NCBI RefSeq assembly: GCF_050633125.1
Contig: NZ_JBOEFX010000048.1
Coordinates: 1-64,000, forward strand
Length of the DNA stretch: 64,000 nt
Origin: Lewinella sp050633125
GTDB lineage: Bacteria > Bacteroidota > Bacteroidia > Chitinophagales > Saprospiraceae
Direction: 5' to 3'
Both the position numbers and the translations under genes were made by a program. Positions 50,533 to 59,309 of the stretch are shown one piece after another (positions within the stretch are counted from its first letter, which is position 1; each line of letters opens with the position of its first letter). The notes beneath the pieces are model-generated. The model made no database searches and was not told the origin of the DNA. It was given only the letters and a program-made list of their open reading frames with translations.

Positions 50533-51696
50533 TTACTCCGTTGCTTTATTCATAAAACCAAAAGCATCCCTCATTTTGTAGTAGATTTCGGTATTCTCGT
50601 AGATACCATTGAACAGCTCTGAACCAGGGCCGTAAGCAAATACAGGAATAAGTGCGGCTGTATGGTAATCGCTGGTAAATGCACCAATAATACTGTCGTG
50701 GGTAGATCCTGGGTTGATGGCATACCCCCCTGTCTCGTGATCAGCCGTAACAATGACGAGTGTATTTCCGTCCTTAGCAGCAAAATCCAGTACTGCTCCA
50801 ATCGTATTATCGAAGTCGATCATCTCTGTAATGATGTACTGAGAATTATTGGCATGGCCACCCCAGTCGATTTGTGCTCCTTCGATCATTAGGAAAAAGC
50901 CCGCGTCTTTGGTATGCTTATCCAAAAAATCACAGGCCATGATGCTTGCTGGCTTCAGGTAGGTACGCCCTTGTTCCACCGTTAATGGGTCACTATCAGC
51001 TGTGAGGTACGCAAAATTTGTTTGGTAATTTACGTTGACCCTATCCAATGATTTTTCGAAATAATTGCTAACCTGATAGCCTTTGGCTTTGAGTTCAGCA
51101 AGCAAATCTCGCTCATCCTCCCTGCGGTCAAAATATTTCTTCCCCCCTCCAATAAACAAGTCTATATCTGTTTTAAGAAAATCAGCTGCAATAGCTTCAT
51201 AGTAACTGCGCTGCGCCTGATGCGCGATAAAAGAAGCTGGTGTCGCATGTACAATAGTAGAAGTGGAAACCATACCTGTAGCTAAGCCATTAGCTTCAGC
51301 TTCCTCAAGTATGGTATAAAGCGCCATAGAATCATTGTCAACCCCTATCGCACCATTGTAAGTTTTCTGACCTGCACTAAAAGCCGTCGCTCCTGCAGCT
51401 GAATCTGTTATCAGATTGTCTGAACTGTAGGATTTATGCAAGCCAATAACGGGAAATCTTTCCAGGTTCAACATATTGCCGTTGCTATACATACCAGCGG
51501 TTATTTGGGTAAGGCCCATACCATCACCAATCATTAAAATAATATTAGTGGGCCGTTCGGCTGGACTAAGTTTAGGGCTCCTACTAAGCGTAGTCGCAGT
51601 CGTAGATGTTGTCGTCTTGGTCGTTGTCTTCGAAGACTCGCAGGCACTCCCCAGACAACAAACAGCAGTCAGAAAAGCAATACTCCATTTAAGCAT
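50533..51696 (-). CDS. Alkaline phosphatase, lipoprotein-like
   Basis: A 387-residue phosphatase of the PhoA family. The catalytic Ser is in DSAAGATAFSAG (about 98-109), metal sites are seen in LMIGDGMG (about 52-59), IVHATPASFIAHQ, MIEGAQIDWGGHANN and VTADHETGGYA. The N-terminus (MLKWSIAFLTAVCCLGSACE) ends with Gly-Ser-Ala-Cys, a lipobox-like site, so it is probably anchored in the periplasm or outer membrane. A Thr/Ser-rich linker follows. It releases phosphate from organic esters. It converges with the VOC gene. Confidence 0.94.
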   Translation of the reverse strand: MLKWSIAFLTAVCCLGSACESSKTTTKTTTSTTATTLSRSPKLSPAERPTNIILMIGDGMGLTQITAGMYSNGNMLNLERFPVIGLHKSYSSDNLITDSAAGATAFSAGQKTYNGAIGVDNDSMALYTILEEAEANGLATGMVSTSTIVHATPASFIAHQAQRSYYEAIAADFLKTDIDLFIGGGKKYFDRREDERDLLAELKAKGYQVSNYFEKSLDRVNVNYQTNFAYLTADSDPLTVEQGRTYLKPASIMACDFLDKHTKDAGFFLMIEGAQIDWGGHANNSQYIITEMIDFDNTIGAVLDFAAKDGNTLVIVTADHETGGYAINPGSTHDSIIGAFTSDYHTAALIPVFAYGPGSELFNGIYENTEIYYKMRDAFGFMNKATE

Positions 51697-51738
51697 GTTC
51701 AATAATTTTAGTTGATAAAGAAATGTCAAACGAAGCTT

Positions 51739-52836
51739 TTATCTTATCAACATGTAGCGTTTACCGGGTAAGGTGCGTATCAAGCCTTTACATTCTATTT
51801 CCAATAAAACGGTGGCCAAGATGCCTGCTGGTAATTGGGAATCAATGCTTAAGCGATCGATAGGTAGGTTTTCATGTTCCTTTAGCAAAGCTACGACTAA
51901 TTTTTCATCTTCACTTAAGGTTTCAAAGAGTTGAAGTTGTTCCGCAGGAGGTTTGTTATGTGCGTCCCAACGCATGACATATCCTATATCGCTAGCGGAT
52001 TCCAAGAGAGCGGCCTTATGGGTTTTAATGAGCCAATTGCAGCCAGCTGAGGTCTTATCATGTAGCCGACCTGGGACTGCAAACACATCACGATTGAAAC
52101 TATTAGCGTATTCTACAGTGATGATGGAGCCTCCTTTCCGGGCTGTTTCTACGACAATAAGTGCATCGCAAAGGCCAGCTACAATCCGATTTCGCATTGG
52201 AAAATGACGGGGGTCTGCTTTGGTTGTAAAAGGATATTCCGTGAGTAATCCACCGTTTTCAAGCATAGCCTGAGCCACTTTTTTATGGCGAGCAGGATAA
52301 AGGTGCTGCAAACCATGCCCCAATACACCTATTGTAGGTAGCTGGTACTGGAGGGCTGCACGATGCGCCGCAATATCAATACCATAGGCAAGCCCTGAAA
52401 TGATCATAGGCTGATAAGGAGCCAACTCTTCCACCAATCTTTCTACCTGAATCAGGCCTTGAGTAGAGGGTTGCCGAGTACCAATGATACCGACCGTACG
52501 TAAATTATTAAATGGGCAACTCCCTTTGTAGTACAAAAGAATCGGAGCCTGATCTATCCGGCGGAGTCGTTCCGGGTACTCAGGATCTTTGATAAACAAG
52601 GGTGTGATGTGGTAGCGTTCCATCCAATACAACTGCCGCTCAGCCAGCCGAAGTGCTTCGCCCTGGCAAATACTCCGGGCAATCGCTTCGGTGATACCAG
52701 AAAATGTAGCCAACTCGCGTGGACGGGCTTCGAAAATAGATCTTGCATCACCAAAATGAGAAAGTAATAGGCGTGCGGTAATAGGACCTACCCTCTCAAT
52801 GAGGGAAAGTGCTACTTGATAAAGTAGATTTTCCAT
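51739..52836 (-). CDS. dprA: DNA-processing protein DprA
   Basis: A 365-residue RecA-loading protein for incoming single-stranded DNA in natural transformation. It has a short N-terminal helix-hairpin-helix region (VGPITARLLLSHFGDARSIF), then the Rossmann-like DprA domain: VGIIGTRQPSTQG (about 115-127), IISGLAYGIDIAAHRAAL (about 144-161), FPMRNRIVAGLCDALIVVE and GGSIITVEYA. The C-terminal winged helix (about 305-365) is also present. It is transcribed alone or after the alkaline phosphatase on the same strand. The family is universal and its presence does not prove competence. Confidence 0.95.
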   Translation of the reverse strand: MENLLYQVALSLIERVGPITARLLLSHFGDARSIFEARPRELATFSGITEAIARSICQGEALRLAERQLYWMERYHITPLFIKDPEYPERLRRIDQAPILLYYKGSCPFNNLRTVGIIGTRQPSTQGLIQVERLVEELAPYQPMIISGLAYGIDIAAHRAALQYQLPTIGVLGHGLQHLYPARHKKVAQAMLENGGLLTEYPFTTKADPRHFPMRNRIVAGLCDALIVVETARKGGSIITVEYANSFNRDVFAVPGRLHDKTSAGCNWLIKTHKAALLESASDIGYVMRWDAHNKPPAEQLQLFETLSEDEKLVVALLKEHENLPIDRLSIDSQLPAGILATVLLEIECKGLIRTLPGKRYMLIR

Positions 52837-52937
52837 AAATGTTGATCAATGGCCAGAAATGGGGTAGAAAACCTATGAAAAAGATGAATTACCGCTGATA
52901 ATCCCTTTCGGCGCGTTTTATTAATGCATAAAATTAC

Positions 52938-52945
52938 TAATTTTG
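52938..52945 (+). promoter_or_regulatory. -7 promoter element TAATTTTG for the SH3 gene
   Basis: Exact TAnnTTTG match, 39 bases before the ATG at 52985. Confidence 0.6.
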
Positions 52946-52984
52946 GTATAAATAATAATCGTTTACGTACTAAATGTTGGTAAA

Positions 52985-53521
52985 ATGGCCCAAGAAAAAG
53001 CTCCACGTCTGGTAAAAGCACAGTTTATTTTGTTCGGTGTGCTCTTATTGATCTTCTTTGTATGGGCCAGCCGCAGCTGCAACCGAAGTACAGCAGAAGC
53101 CGAAACAGAACAAATCACCAACGAGGCTACAGCCCGGGCAGACAGCCTGGCTGCTTTATTGGAAGCCACTCAGGCGAATACTCCACCGCCTCCACCGGCA
53201 GATAACAGCGTTCAACGCGACACCCTGCGTGGCGGGCAAATGCAACTGATTCGGGAAAGGGTCACTCCTCTTTACGTTACCATCGAGAACTTGGCTATGC
53301 GCAAAGGACCAGGACTTAATTTTGAGATCCTCAGTCGGCTAAAACTATACGAAGAGGTCAAGTTTCTTAATGAAGTAACCCTCACCCGAGACTCTATCAA
53401 ACTGGGTACCATCACTGCTGTTGAGCCCTGGGTAAAAATCCGTAATGAGAAAGGTCGCGACGGCTGGGTGTACGGCGCCGGTGTCGAGTACTATAAGTAC
53501 AAATTTGAGGGGCTAGATTAG
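52985..53521 (+). CDS. Membrane-anchored SH3-domain protein
   Basis: A 178-residue protein. A basic N-terminus and one membrane helix (about 12-29) are followed by a Glu/Thr/Ala linker with a proline run (NTPPPPPADN, about 65-74) and then an SH3-like domain (about 90-178: VTPLYVTIENLAMRKGPGLN, YEEVKFLNEVTLTRDS, WVKIRNEKGRDGWVYGAGVE). Such bacterial SH3 domains often bind peptidoglycan. The stop codon is formed by the TA of the TTA duplication and the first G of the MITE-like element, so the natural end of the gene may have been longer. Confidence 0.85.
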   Translation: MAQEKAPRLVKAQFILFGVLLLIFFVWASRSCNRSTAEAETEQITNEATARADSLAALLEATQANTPPPPPADNSVQRDTLRGGQMQLIRERVTPLYVTIENLAMRKGPGLNFEILSRLKLYEEVKFLNEVTLTRDSIKLGTITAVEPWVKIRNEKGRDGWVYGAGVEYYKYKFEGLD

Positions 53522-53658
53522 AGCTTGTTGGGGAATTCCATTTGGTGAAATACGAATGAACAAAATATTTGACTAAACCCTCTTGGTGCTTCCTGATTAC
53601 CAGGGAATTAAGAACCTTAATTCATTGATAATCAGGAAGCAAATCCCCCAACAAGCTC
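53521..53658. mobile_element. 138-bp MITE-like element with 17-bp inverted ends and TTA duplication
   Basis: Left end gagcttgttggggaatt and right end, read inverted, gagcttgttgggggatt differ by one base in 17. Directly outside both ends is tta (53518-53520 and 53659-53661), a 3-bp target duplication of the TNA type used by IS1031-like members of the IS5 family. Inside is a 12-bp perfect inverted repeat (gcttcctgatta at 53588-53599, taatcaggaagc at 53629-53640) and a nested hairpin gaattaag/cttaattc. It encodes nothing. It is inserted exactly between two convergent genes, and its flanks supply both stop codons. Confidence 0.75.
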
Positions 53659-54405
53659 TTAAGCGTCAAACCGTCCCAATTGAAACTTATCAATGAGCTC
53701 CAAAAGTTGCTCTGCCAGTCTTTTAGTGGTATTGGTAGGACTTTCGTCCAGGGCTTTAGCCCAAGTTTGGTATGGTTTTCCAGACAACTGGCGCAAACTA
53801 GCATGCTGGCCGGTAGTATAGAATAAACTGTGGTCTCGGAAGCTCATCCAGGCATTGTCATAACGACGCAAACACTCCCCTTTCTCACCGTCTTGGGTTT
53901 GGCCCTGCCAATCATCGGTGCAGGGTAGACAGAAGTAATTATTTCCCTTACCCACCAAAGGATTAAGTCCGGCCTGACTATACAGCAGACTATGAGCAAG
54001 CGTAATACTGGCAGGGATGCCAAATTTTTCCTGCTCGGCTTCTGCTACATGAGAAAAACGCTGAATAAATTCATCGATTTGTATTTCTTCTATTCTATTT
54101 AGTCGTAGGATTAAGTACTTGGAATCATCGGTTCCCCAAGAAGGAAGGAAGTTAAACCGATTCGTCGCTTGGGGCTGAATTTCACTATTATCGGTAAGCG
54201 TTTCCTTTCTTACTTGACGACGGCTCTGGTACTCTTCCAGTGGCTGAGTAGCAGGATTCTCCGGAGCCTGGATGTTAATATTAAAAGACAAGTCTTTACT
54301 GAGTACAGCATAAAGCGCCAGGAAGACGAGTCCTATTTTAAACCAATGTTGGCTCAGTACAGGCCACAGCCTGCCCAGCACGAACGAACGTGTTTCATTT
54401 TTCAT
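53659..54405 (-). CDS. Glucosaminidase-like protein lacking the catalytic Glu
   Basis: A 248-residue protein with one membrane helix (about 20-40) that exposes the rest to the periplasm. About residues 120-248 follow the FlgJ/endo-beta-N-acetylglucosaminidase (GH73) domain: IPASITLAHSLLYSQAGLNP, GNNYFCLPCTDDWQG, NAWMSFRDHSLFYT. In this family AQxxLES supplies the catalytic Glu; here the position is Tyr (HSLLYS). It may be a binding-only version. The ATG giving MKNETRSF was chosen over a long frame with improbable sequence. Its stop TAA is the TTA next to the MITE-like element. Confidence 0.82.
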   Translation of the reverse strand: MKNETRSFVLGRLWPVLSQHWFKIGLVFLALYAVLSKDLSFNINIQAPENPATQPLEEYQSRRQVRKETLTDNSEIQPQATNRFNFLPSWGTDDSKYLILRLNRIEEIQIDEFIQRFSHVAEAEQEKFGIPASITLAHSLLYSQAGLNPLVGKGNNYFCLPCTDDWQGQTQDGEKGECLRRYDNAWMSFRDHSLFYTTGQHASLRQLSGKPYQTWAKALDESPTNTTKRLAEQLLELIDKFQLGRFDA

Positions 54406-54578
54406 GGCTGATTTTTTTTGAATACTGGTCACAGAAAAATGCTGGACCTCAAAGTAATAATACAAATTTAAACCAAATTGTTTTAAAAAGAAACATTTTG
54501 CAAAGTTTTTGTTTTTTACACAACAACTATCTTCGCACAAATGCACTGCTCAAAAAATAAAAAATACCAAGCAACAGT

Positions 54579-55847
54579 ATGCGAATTCTACTTTTGGGTA
54601 ATGGCGGCCGCGAACACGCCTTCGCCTGGAAACTAAGCCAAAGTCCAGCTTGCCAAGCCTTATTTATTGCTCCAGGTAATGCCGGGACAAAGCAACATGG
54701 CATTAACCTCGCAATTAGTCCAAATGATTTCCCCGCAGTCAAGGCTGCCGTACTGGAAAACCAGGTCGATTTGGTCATCTGCGGACCTGAAGAACCTCTT
54801 GTCCGAGGAATTCAGGATTATTTTGCTGCTGATCCTGATTTGAAGGAGGTCTTATTTATGGGGCCAAGCCAAGCAGGTGCACAACTAGAAGGCAGTAAAG
54901 CTTTTGCCAAAGCCTTTATGGATGATCAAGATATCCCTACGGCTGCCTACCGGGAATTCACCGTTGACCAATTGGAAGATGGATTGAATTACCTCGCTGA
55001 GCAACCCGCCCCTTATGTCCTGAAAGCAGATGGCTTGGCCGCAGGCAAGGGGGTATTGATTCTAGATGATGTTATGGAAGCCCAGGCAGAACTCCGAGCT
55101 ATGCTGGAAGGGAAATTTGGAGAAGCATCAGCAACTGTTGTTGTCGAGGAGTTCCTTTCTGGAATAGAGTTTTCTGTTTTTGTTTTCACCGATGGCAAAG
55201 ACTACAAGGTCTTACCTGTCGCAAAGGATTATAAGCGTATTGGTGCTGGAGATACGGGGCTTAACACAGGAGGTATGGGCTCTGTTTCACATCCTCCTTT
55301 TGTTGATAAAGAGATGATGCAGAAAGTTGAAGCCCGAATAATCAAGCCTACTATTGAAGGCTTACAGCAACAGCAACTAGGCTACCGTGGTGTTGTTTTC
55401 ATTGGCCTCATCAGCGTAGAAGACGAGCCTTTCGTTATTGAATACAACTGCCGGATGGGCGACCCGGAGACCCAATCAGTATTCCCTCGCCTAAAGACTG
55501 ACCTTGTAGAATTATGCCGTGCTACGGCTGCCGGAGAGTTGGGGGAAGTAGCTATCGAGATCGACGAGCGTTCTGTTGCTTCTGTTATTTTAGTCTCTGG
55601 TGGTTATCCCGGCGGTTACGAAAAGGGCAAAGTTATTACAGGATTGGAGAAGGTAGAAGGAAGCCTTGTTTTCCAAGCCGGTGTTCGTGAGGAATCCGGG
55701 CAGTTATTGACCAATGGTGGCCGCGTTTTAGCAGTAACGTCTTATGGAGAAACCTTCCAAGAGGCTCTAGGGACTTCTTTGGCGAATGCCGCTAAGATTG
55801 AGTTTGACGGTGTTTATTACCGGGAAGACATTGGGTTTGACCTCTAA
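54579..55847 (+). CDS. purD: Phosphoribosylamine-glycine ligase
   Basis: A 422-residue ATP-grasp enzyme for the second step of purine synthesis (PRA to GAR). The start MRILLLGNGGREHAFAWKL, VDLVICGPEEPLVRGI (about 65-80), LKADGLAAGKGVLI (about 147-160), GGMGSVSHPPFV and YNCRMGDPETQ (ATP-grasp Glu/Asn, about 289-299) are all typical. A near -7 match (TATCTTCG, 54528-54535) is 44 bases upstream. It ends with a strong terminator. purQ and guaB occur elsewhere in the window, in separate units. Confidence 0.97.
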   Translation: MRILLLGNGGREHAFAWKLSQSPACQALFIAPGNAGTKQHGINLAISPNDFPAVKAAVLENQVDLVICGPEEPLVRGIQDYFAADPDLKEVLFMGPSQAGAQLEGSKAFAKAFMDDQDIPTAAYREFTVDQLEDGLNYLAEQPAPYVLKADGLAAGKGVLILDDVMEAQAELRAMLEGKFGEASATVVVEEFLSGIEFSVFVFTDGKDYKVLPVAKDYKRIGAGDTGLNTGGMGSVSHPPFVDKEMMQKVEARIIKPTIEGLQQQQLGYRGVVFIGLISVEDEPFVIEYNCRMGDPETQSVFPRLKTDLVELCRATAAGELGEVAIEIDERSVASVILVSGGYPGGYEKGKVITGLEKVEGSLVFQAGVREESGQLLTNGGRVLAVTSYGETFQEALGTSLANAAKIEFDGVYYREDIGFDL

Positions 55848-55871
55848 TTAAAGAGAGGTTCTACGTAAAAA

Positions 55872-55902
55872 AAGCGGCGCTCAACTAAAGTTGAACGCCG
55901 CT
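55872..55902. terminator. Bidirectional terminator between purD and tRNA-Leu
   Basis: aagcggcg-c-tcaac pairs with gttga-a-cgccgctt around taaa; A-run before and T-run after. It can serve purD on the plus strand and the tRNA on the minus strand. Confidence 0.88.
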
Positions 55903-55916
55903 TTTATTTATTGGTG

Positions 55917-56000
55917 TGCCCAGAACAGGACTTGAACCTGCATGCCCTTGCGAGCACCAGCCCCTCAAGCTGGCGTGTCTACCAATTTCACCACCTGGGC
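55917..56000 (-). tRNA. tRNA-Leu (anticodon GAG)
   Basis: A class II tRNA of 84 nt. Acceptor gcccagg pairs with tctgggc (one G-U), D arm tgaaattggtagaca, anticodon stem ccagc/gctgg with loop ttgaggg (anticodon GAG, codons CUC/CUU), a variable arm typical of Leu, and T arm gcagg-ttcaagt-cctgt. The 3' CCA is not encoded in place. It lies on the minus strand between the purD terminator and the ABC transporter operon. Confidence 0.93.
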
Positions 56001-56099
56001 AACTGTATTTTGATGAAGAAACTTCTTTCTTCTTCCAAAAGTTTCGCAAAGATAGAAAAAGCGCTGATTTTACAAATAATGATGCAAAAAAAAACTGTA

Positions 56100-56861
56100 T
56101 TATTTCCCCAAGGCACGAGCCCGTAAACGCTGTAGGAACGGACTGGCAAAAATAAAGTCCTGTAGGTATTCATTATCACTTTCCAATACATCTTCCTTAC
56201 TTCCTCTCCACGTGATTTCTCCTTTATATAAAAGGATGATATTATCACCAACCTCCATCACCGAGTTCATATCGTGCGTATTGATGACGGTGGTGATATT
56301 TTTCTCAACCGTAATGTCTTTGATCAACTCATCGATAACGATTGAGGTTTTAGGATCGAGGCCAGAGTTTGGCTCATCGCAAAAGAGGTATTTGGGATCA
56401 AGGACGATAGCCCTGGCGATACCTACCCGTTTTTGCATCCCGCCGCTGGTTTCAGAGGGGTATTTCTTATTTGCTCCCTCCAGGCTTACGCGCTCCAAGC
56501 AGCTGTTGACTTGCATCAATTTTTCTTTTGCCGTCATGTTGGTAAACATATCGAGCGGGAAGCGAACGTTTTCCTCTACCGTCATGGAATCAAACAATGC
56601 AGAAGCTTGAAAAAGCATCCCCACCTCCATCCGAATAGCACGTACTGCCTTTTTATCCAGCGAGAAAAAGTCTGTATCACCATACCAAACACTACCATCC
56701 GTGGGTTTGTGTAGGCCAACCAACAGTTTTAGAAGTACGGTTTTACCTGCTCCGGAGCGGCCAATAATAAGGTTAGTTTTTCCTGGGTAAAACTCAGTAG
56801 TGATCCCTTTTAAAACGGTAGTATCACCAAACGCCTTGATTAAATTTTCAGTTCTGATCAT
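56100..56861 (-). CDS. MlaF-type ABC transporter ATP-binding protein
   Basis: A 253-residue ATPase. Walker A is IIGRSGAGKTVLL (about 33-45), the signature is SETSGGMQKRVGIARAI (about 137-153), Walker B is YLFCDEPNSGLDP, and the H-loop is NTHDMNSVMEVGD. The form TSGGMQKR is characteristic of MlaF-like proteins that drive retrograde phospholipid transport to keep the outer membrane asymmetric. It is 14 bases after the MlaE-like permease. No MlaD gene follows here. Confidence 0.93.
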   Translation of the reverse strand: MIRTENLIKAFGDTTVLKGITTEFYPGKTNLIIGRSGAGKTVLLKLLVGLHKPTDGSVWYGDTDFFSLDKKAVRAIRMEVGMLFQASALFDSMTVEENVRFPLDMFTNMTAKEKLMQVNSCLERVSLEGANKKYPSETSGGMQKRVGIARAIVLDPKYLFCDEPNSGLDPKTSIVIDELIKDITVEKNITTVINTHDMNSVMEVGDNIILLYKGEITWRGSKEDVLESDNEYLQDFIFASPFLQRLRARALGK

Positions 56862-56875
56862 TTTTGAGGAGCTTA

Positions 56876-57622
56876 TTAGGTGAAAACTACGGCAATCAGG
56901 TAGTCAAATAGAAGGATAAGAATATCACTGAATACCACTGCATTGGTACTGGCACGGCCAAGTTCGATACTGCCACCTTTTACATAATACCCCTGATAAC
57001 AAGGAACAGAAGTAAGAATAAAGGCAAAGACGAAAGACTTGATAAACATCAAGGTGATATTGTACGAAACAAAGTAGGAGCGTACGCCCAATTCATATTC
57101 AGAATGCGAGATTAAACCTACTGGTACCGTAGCCAAATACCCGCCAAGAATACTTACGAAAGCAGCAATAGCCACCAGCATAGGAATCATGATTAAGGCA
57201 CCAAGTATTTTGGGCATAATCAGATATGCGGCGGTATTGACGCCCATGATCTCCATCGCATCAATGTGTTCCTTTTGACGCATTCCCCCAATTTCAGCGG
57301 CAAGATTAGACCCAACCTTACCTGCCAATACCAAACAGGTAATCGTAGGTGCCAATTCAATGATGGTCGTATCTCTAACAATGTATCCAATGTAGTAACG
57401 AGGCACAAAACTATCCTGTAGCTGATAGGCGAATTGTATCGCAGTTACTGCACCAATAAAAACGGCGATAAGTACTACAATCACCAATGAGCCCACGCCG
57501 ATATCATTCATCTGACGCATCGTCTCTCGATAGTACATGGAGGTTTTCTCAGGGCGGGCAATAGCTGTTCCTAATAATTGGAAGTACCTGCCAACGTGAG
57601 CTAAAAAACGATTGATAATCAT
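56876..57622 (-). CDS. MlaE-type ABC transporter permease
   Basis: A 248-residue membrane protein with five or six helices. Recognisable MlaE parts are VLIAVFIGAVTAIQFAYQLQ (about 51-70), RDTTIIELAPTITCLVLAGKVGSNLAAEIG (by its ends, about 82-111) and MRQKEHIDAMEIMGVNTAAYLIMPK (about 113-137). The ATG giving MIINRFLAHVG is the usual start; an ATG 18 codons earlier would add an unlikely tail. It forms the membrane part of the lipid transporter with the next gene. Confidence 0.93.
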   Translation of the reverse strand: MIINRFLAHVGRYFQLLGTAIARPEKTSMYYRETMRQMNDIGVGSLVIVVLIAVFIGAVTAIQFAYQLQDSFVPRYYIGYIVRDTTIIELAPTITCLVLAGKVGSNLAAEIGGMRQKEHIDAMEIMGVNTAAYLIMPKILGALIMIPMLVAIAAFVSILGGYLATVPVGLISHSEYELGVRSYFVSYNITLMFIKSFVFAFILTSVPCYQGYYVKGGSIELGRASTNAVVFSDILILLFDYLIAVVFT

Positions 57623-57751
57623 GCTGAAATTTCGAGGGTCTGTTTTAAGCGGAACGGTAAAATTAGGTAAAAGCAAGCAGATAGGCAGCAGAAATCATCA
57701 TGGTTTCAGCTTTTAACCCTTTGCAATCACGTTTAATAAGCGGTACTTGCC

Positions 57752-57759
57752 TATTTTTG
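57752..57759 (+). promoter_or_regulatory. -7 promoter element TATTTTTG for the SDR pair
   Basis: Exact TAnnTTTG match preceded by acttgcc, 64 bases before the TTG start of the first SDR gene. Confidence 0.55.
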
Positions 57760-57823
57760 TTCCACTCCTCTCAACAACATTTTTGAAGCAGAGGTTGTAC
57801 TTCGCTAACAAAAAGTCAAATAA

Positions 57824-58537
57824 TTGTCAACAAAAAGCACACCCCAGCAGGTTATTGCCATTAGTGGGGGCAGCAGGGGCATTGGCTTGGCCATCGCAAA
57901 ACGTTTTGCTGAAAGAGGCTGGCAAGTTGCCATTGCGGCCCGCTCAGCAGCGGCCCTGATCCAGTTACAAGAGGAATGGCAAACCAATGGCTGGTCACCT
58001 TTGCTAACATTTGCAGGTAACCTCAGCCAAGCTAAAGACTGCCAAGCCTGGGGAGCATATCTTCAAGAACATTGTTCACAGCTCGATGCGCTGGTGCATA
58101 ATTTGGGGATTTTTGCGCCTGGTACACTCTTAGAAGGGCCTGACGACCAACTAGAACACTTTCTTGCAACCAACGTACTGAGTGCTCACTACCTCACCCG
58201 CGCCTGCTTGCCATTGTTGAAAAAACCAGAGCTCGCTAATATCCTCACCATTGGGTCAGTAGCCTCTACCGACTGGCCAACAGAGCTAGCAGCCTACGCT
58301 TTGAGCAAACATACCCTGGAAGCCTGGCATCGTCAACTGCGTAAAGAACTTGCGGAAACAAATATTCGTACAGCCCTTCTGAGACCTGGAGCGACCTTTA
58401 CCAGCTCGTGGGATGGTATTGCCATCGACCCAAATTTACTGTTAGACGCAGATAGAGTAGCCTCTCTAACGGCACAGCTAATTCTTTTACCACCCAATGA
58501 AATTTTGGAGGAGGTATGCCTCCGGCCACGAAGTTGA
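57824..58537 (+). CDS. Short-chain dehydrogenase/reductase
   Basis: A 237-residue classical SDR oxidoreductase. The cofactor motif is AISGGSRGIGLAIAK (about 12-26), NLGI sits at about 92, and the active site is SVAS followed by YALSK (Tyr and Lys, about 160-164). It starts at TTG; no ATG gives a full cofactor fold. It is followed 19 bases later by a second SDR, so the two probably form one transcript. The substrate cannot be told. Confidence 0.85.
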   Translation: MSTKSTPQQVIAISGGSRGIGLAIAKRFAERGWQVAIAARSAAALIQLQEEWQTNGWSPLLTFAGNLSQAKDCQAWGAYLQEHCSQLDALVHNLGIFAPGTLLEGPDDQLEHFLATNVLSAHYLTRACLPLLKKPELANILTIGSVASTDWPTELAAYALSKHTLEAWHRQLRKELAETNIRTALLRPGATFTSSWDGIAIDPNLLLDADRVASLTAQLILLPPNEILEEVCLRPRS

Positions 58538-58556
58538 TTTTTTATAAAAACCCTCT

Positions 58557-59252
58557 ATGAACTATCTCGTTACTGGCGCCAGCCAAGGAATAGGTTTTGC
58601 TACTGCCCTAGCGTTAGCTAGCCAGCCCGACGATCAAGTTTTCGCTTTAAGCCGTAATTCTAAAGGCTTGGCGCTACTTGCTGATACTGCCAGAGATCAA
58701 TACGGCCACGCTAATGTGGAGGTGATGGCTGCGGATCTTAGAAATGTTGACGTTACCGATATTGCAGAATGGATCAAACCTTTTGGTCATTTGCATGGAC
58801 TGGTCAACAATGCCGGACTTTTGCTAAAAGCATCCTTCCTGGATTCAACAGCAACAACTTGGCAGCAGACCTTTGATGTTAATTTCTTTGCAGTCGTGCG
58901 CTTGCTACAGGGACTTCACCCTATTATGAAAAACACTCACATCCTTAATATTGGAAGTATGGGGGGCTATCAGGGAAGTTCAAAATTCCCAGGCTTGATT
59001 GCATACAGTGCAAGCAAGGCTGCGCTGGCAAACTTAACGGAATGTTTAGCAGAAGAATGGAGCGCCGATAATATTCGATGTAATTGCTTGGCACCTGGTG
59101 CCGTACAAACAGAAATGCTAGCGACTGCTTTTCCGGGCTTTGAAGCTCCAGTGAGTAGCGAAAAGATGGGAGAAATGGTCGCTTGGTTTTTACGAGAAGG
59201 TCACCATTTTTTTAACGGAAAGGTGTTACCTGTGTCTGTAAGTACACCCTAA
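58557..59252 (+). CDS. Short-chain dehydrogenase/reductase
   Basis: A 231-residue classical SDR beginning MNYLVTGASQGIGFATALAL (cofactor motif about 6-12). NNAG is at about 84-87, Ser in NIGSMGGYQG, and YSASKAAL (about 152-159) holds the catalytic Tyr and Lys; LAPGAVQTEM follows. It is related to, but clearly different from, the preceding SDR, so the pair may act on consecutive steps. A weak terminator (59273-59309) follows. Confidence 0.9.
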   Translation: MNYLVTGASQGIGFATALALASQPDDQVFALSRNSKGLALLADTARDQYGHANVEVMAADLRNVDVTDIAEWIKPFGHLHGLVNNAGLLLKASFLDSTATTWQQTFDVNFFAVVRLLQGLHPIMKNTHILNIGSMGGYQGSSKFPGLIAYSASKAALANLTECLAEEWSADNIRCNCLAPGAVQTEMLATAFPGFEAPVSSEKMGEMVAWFLREGHHFFNGKVLPVSVSTP

Positions 59253-59272
59253 GTACAATATCTATTAGGTGT

Positions 59273-59309
59273 AAAAAAAAATCGCCCAAAGTAAAGTACT
59301 TAAGGCGAT
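59273..59309. terminator. Weak terminator after the SDR pair
   Basis: atcgcc (59281-59286) and ggcgat (59304-59309) pair with additional inner agta/tact pairing; an A-run precedes and aactttt follows. Confidence 0.55.
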
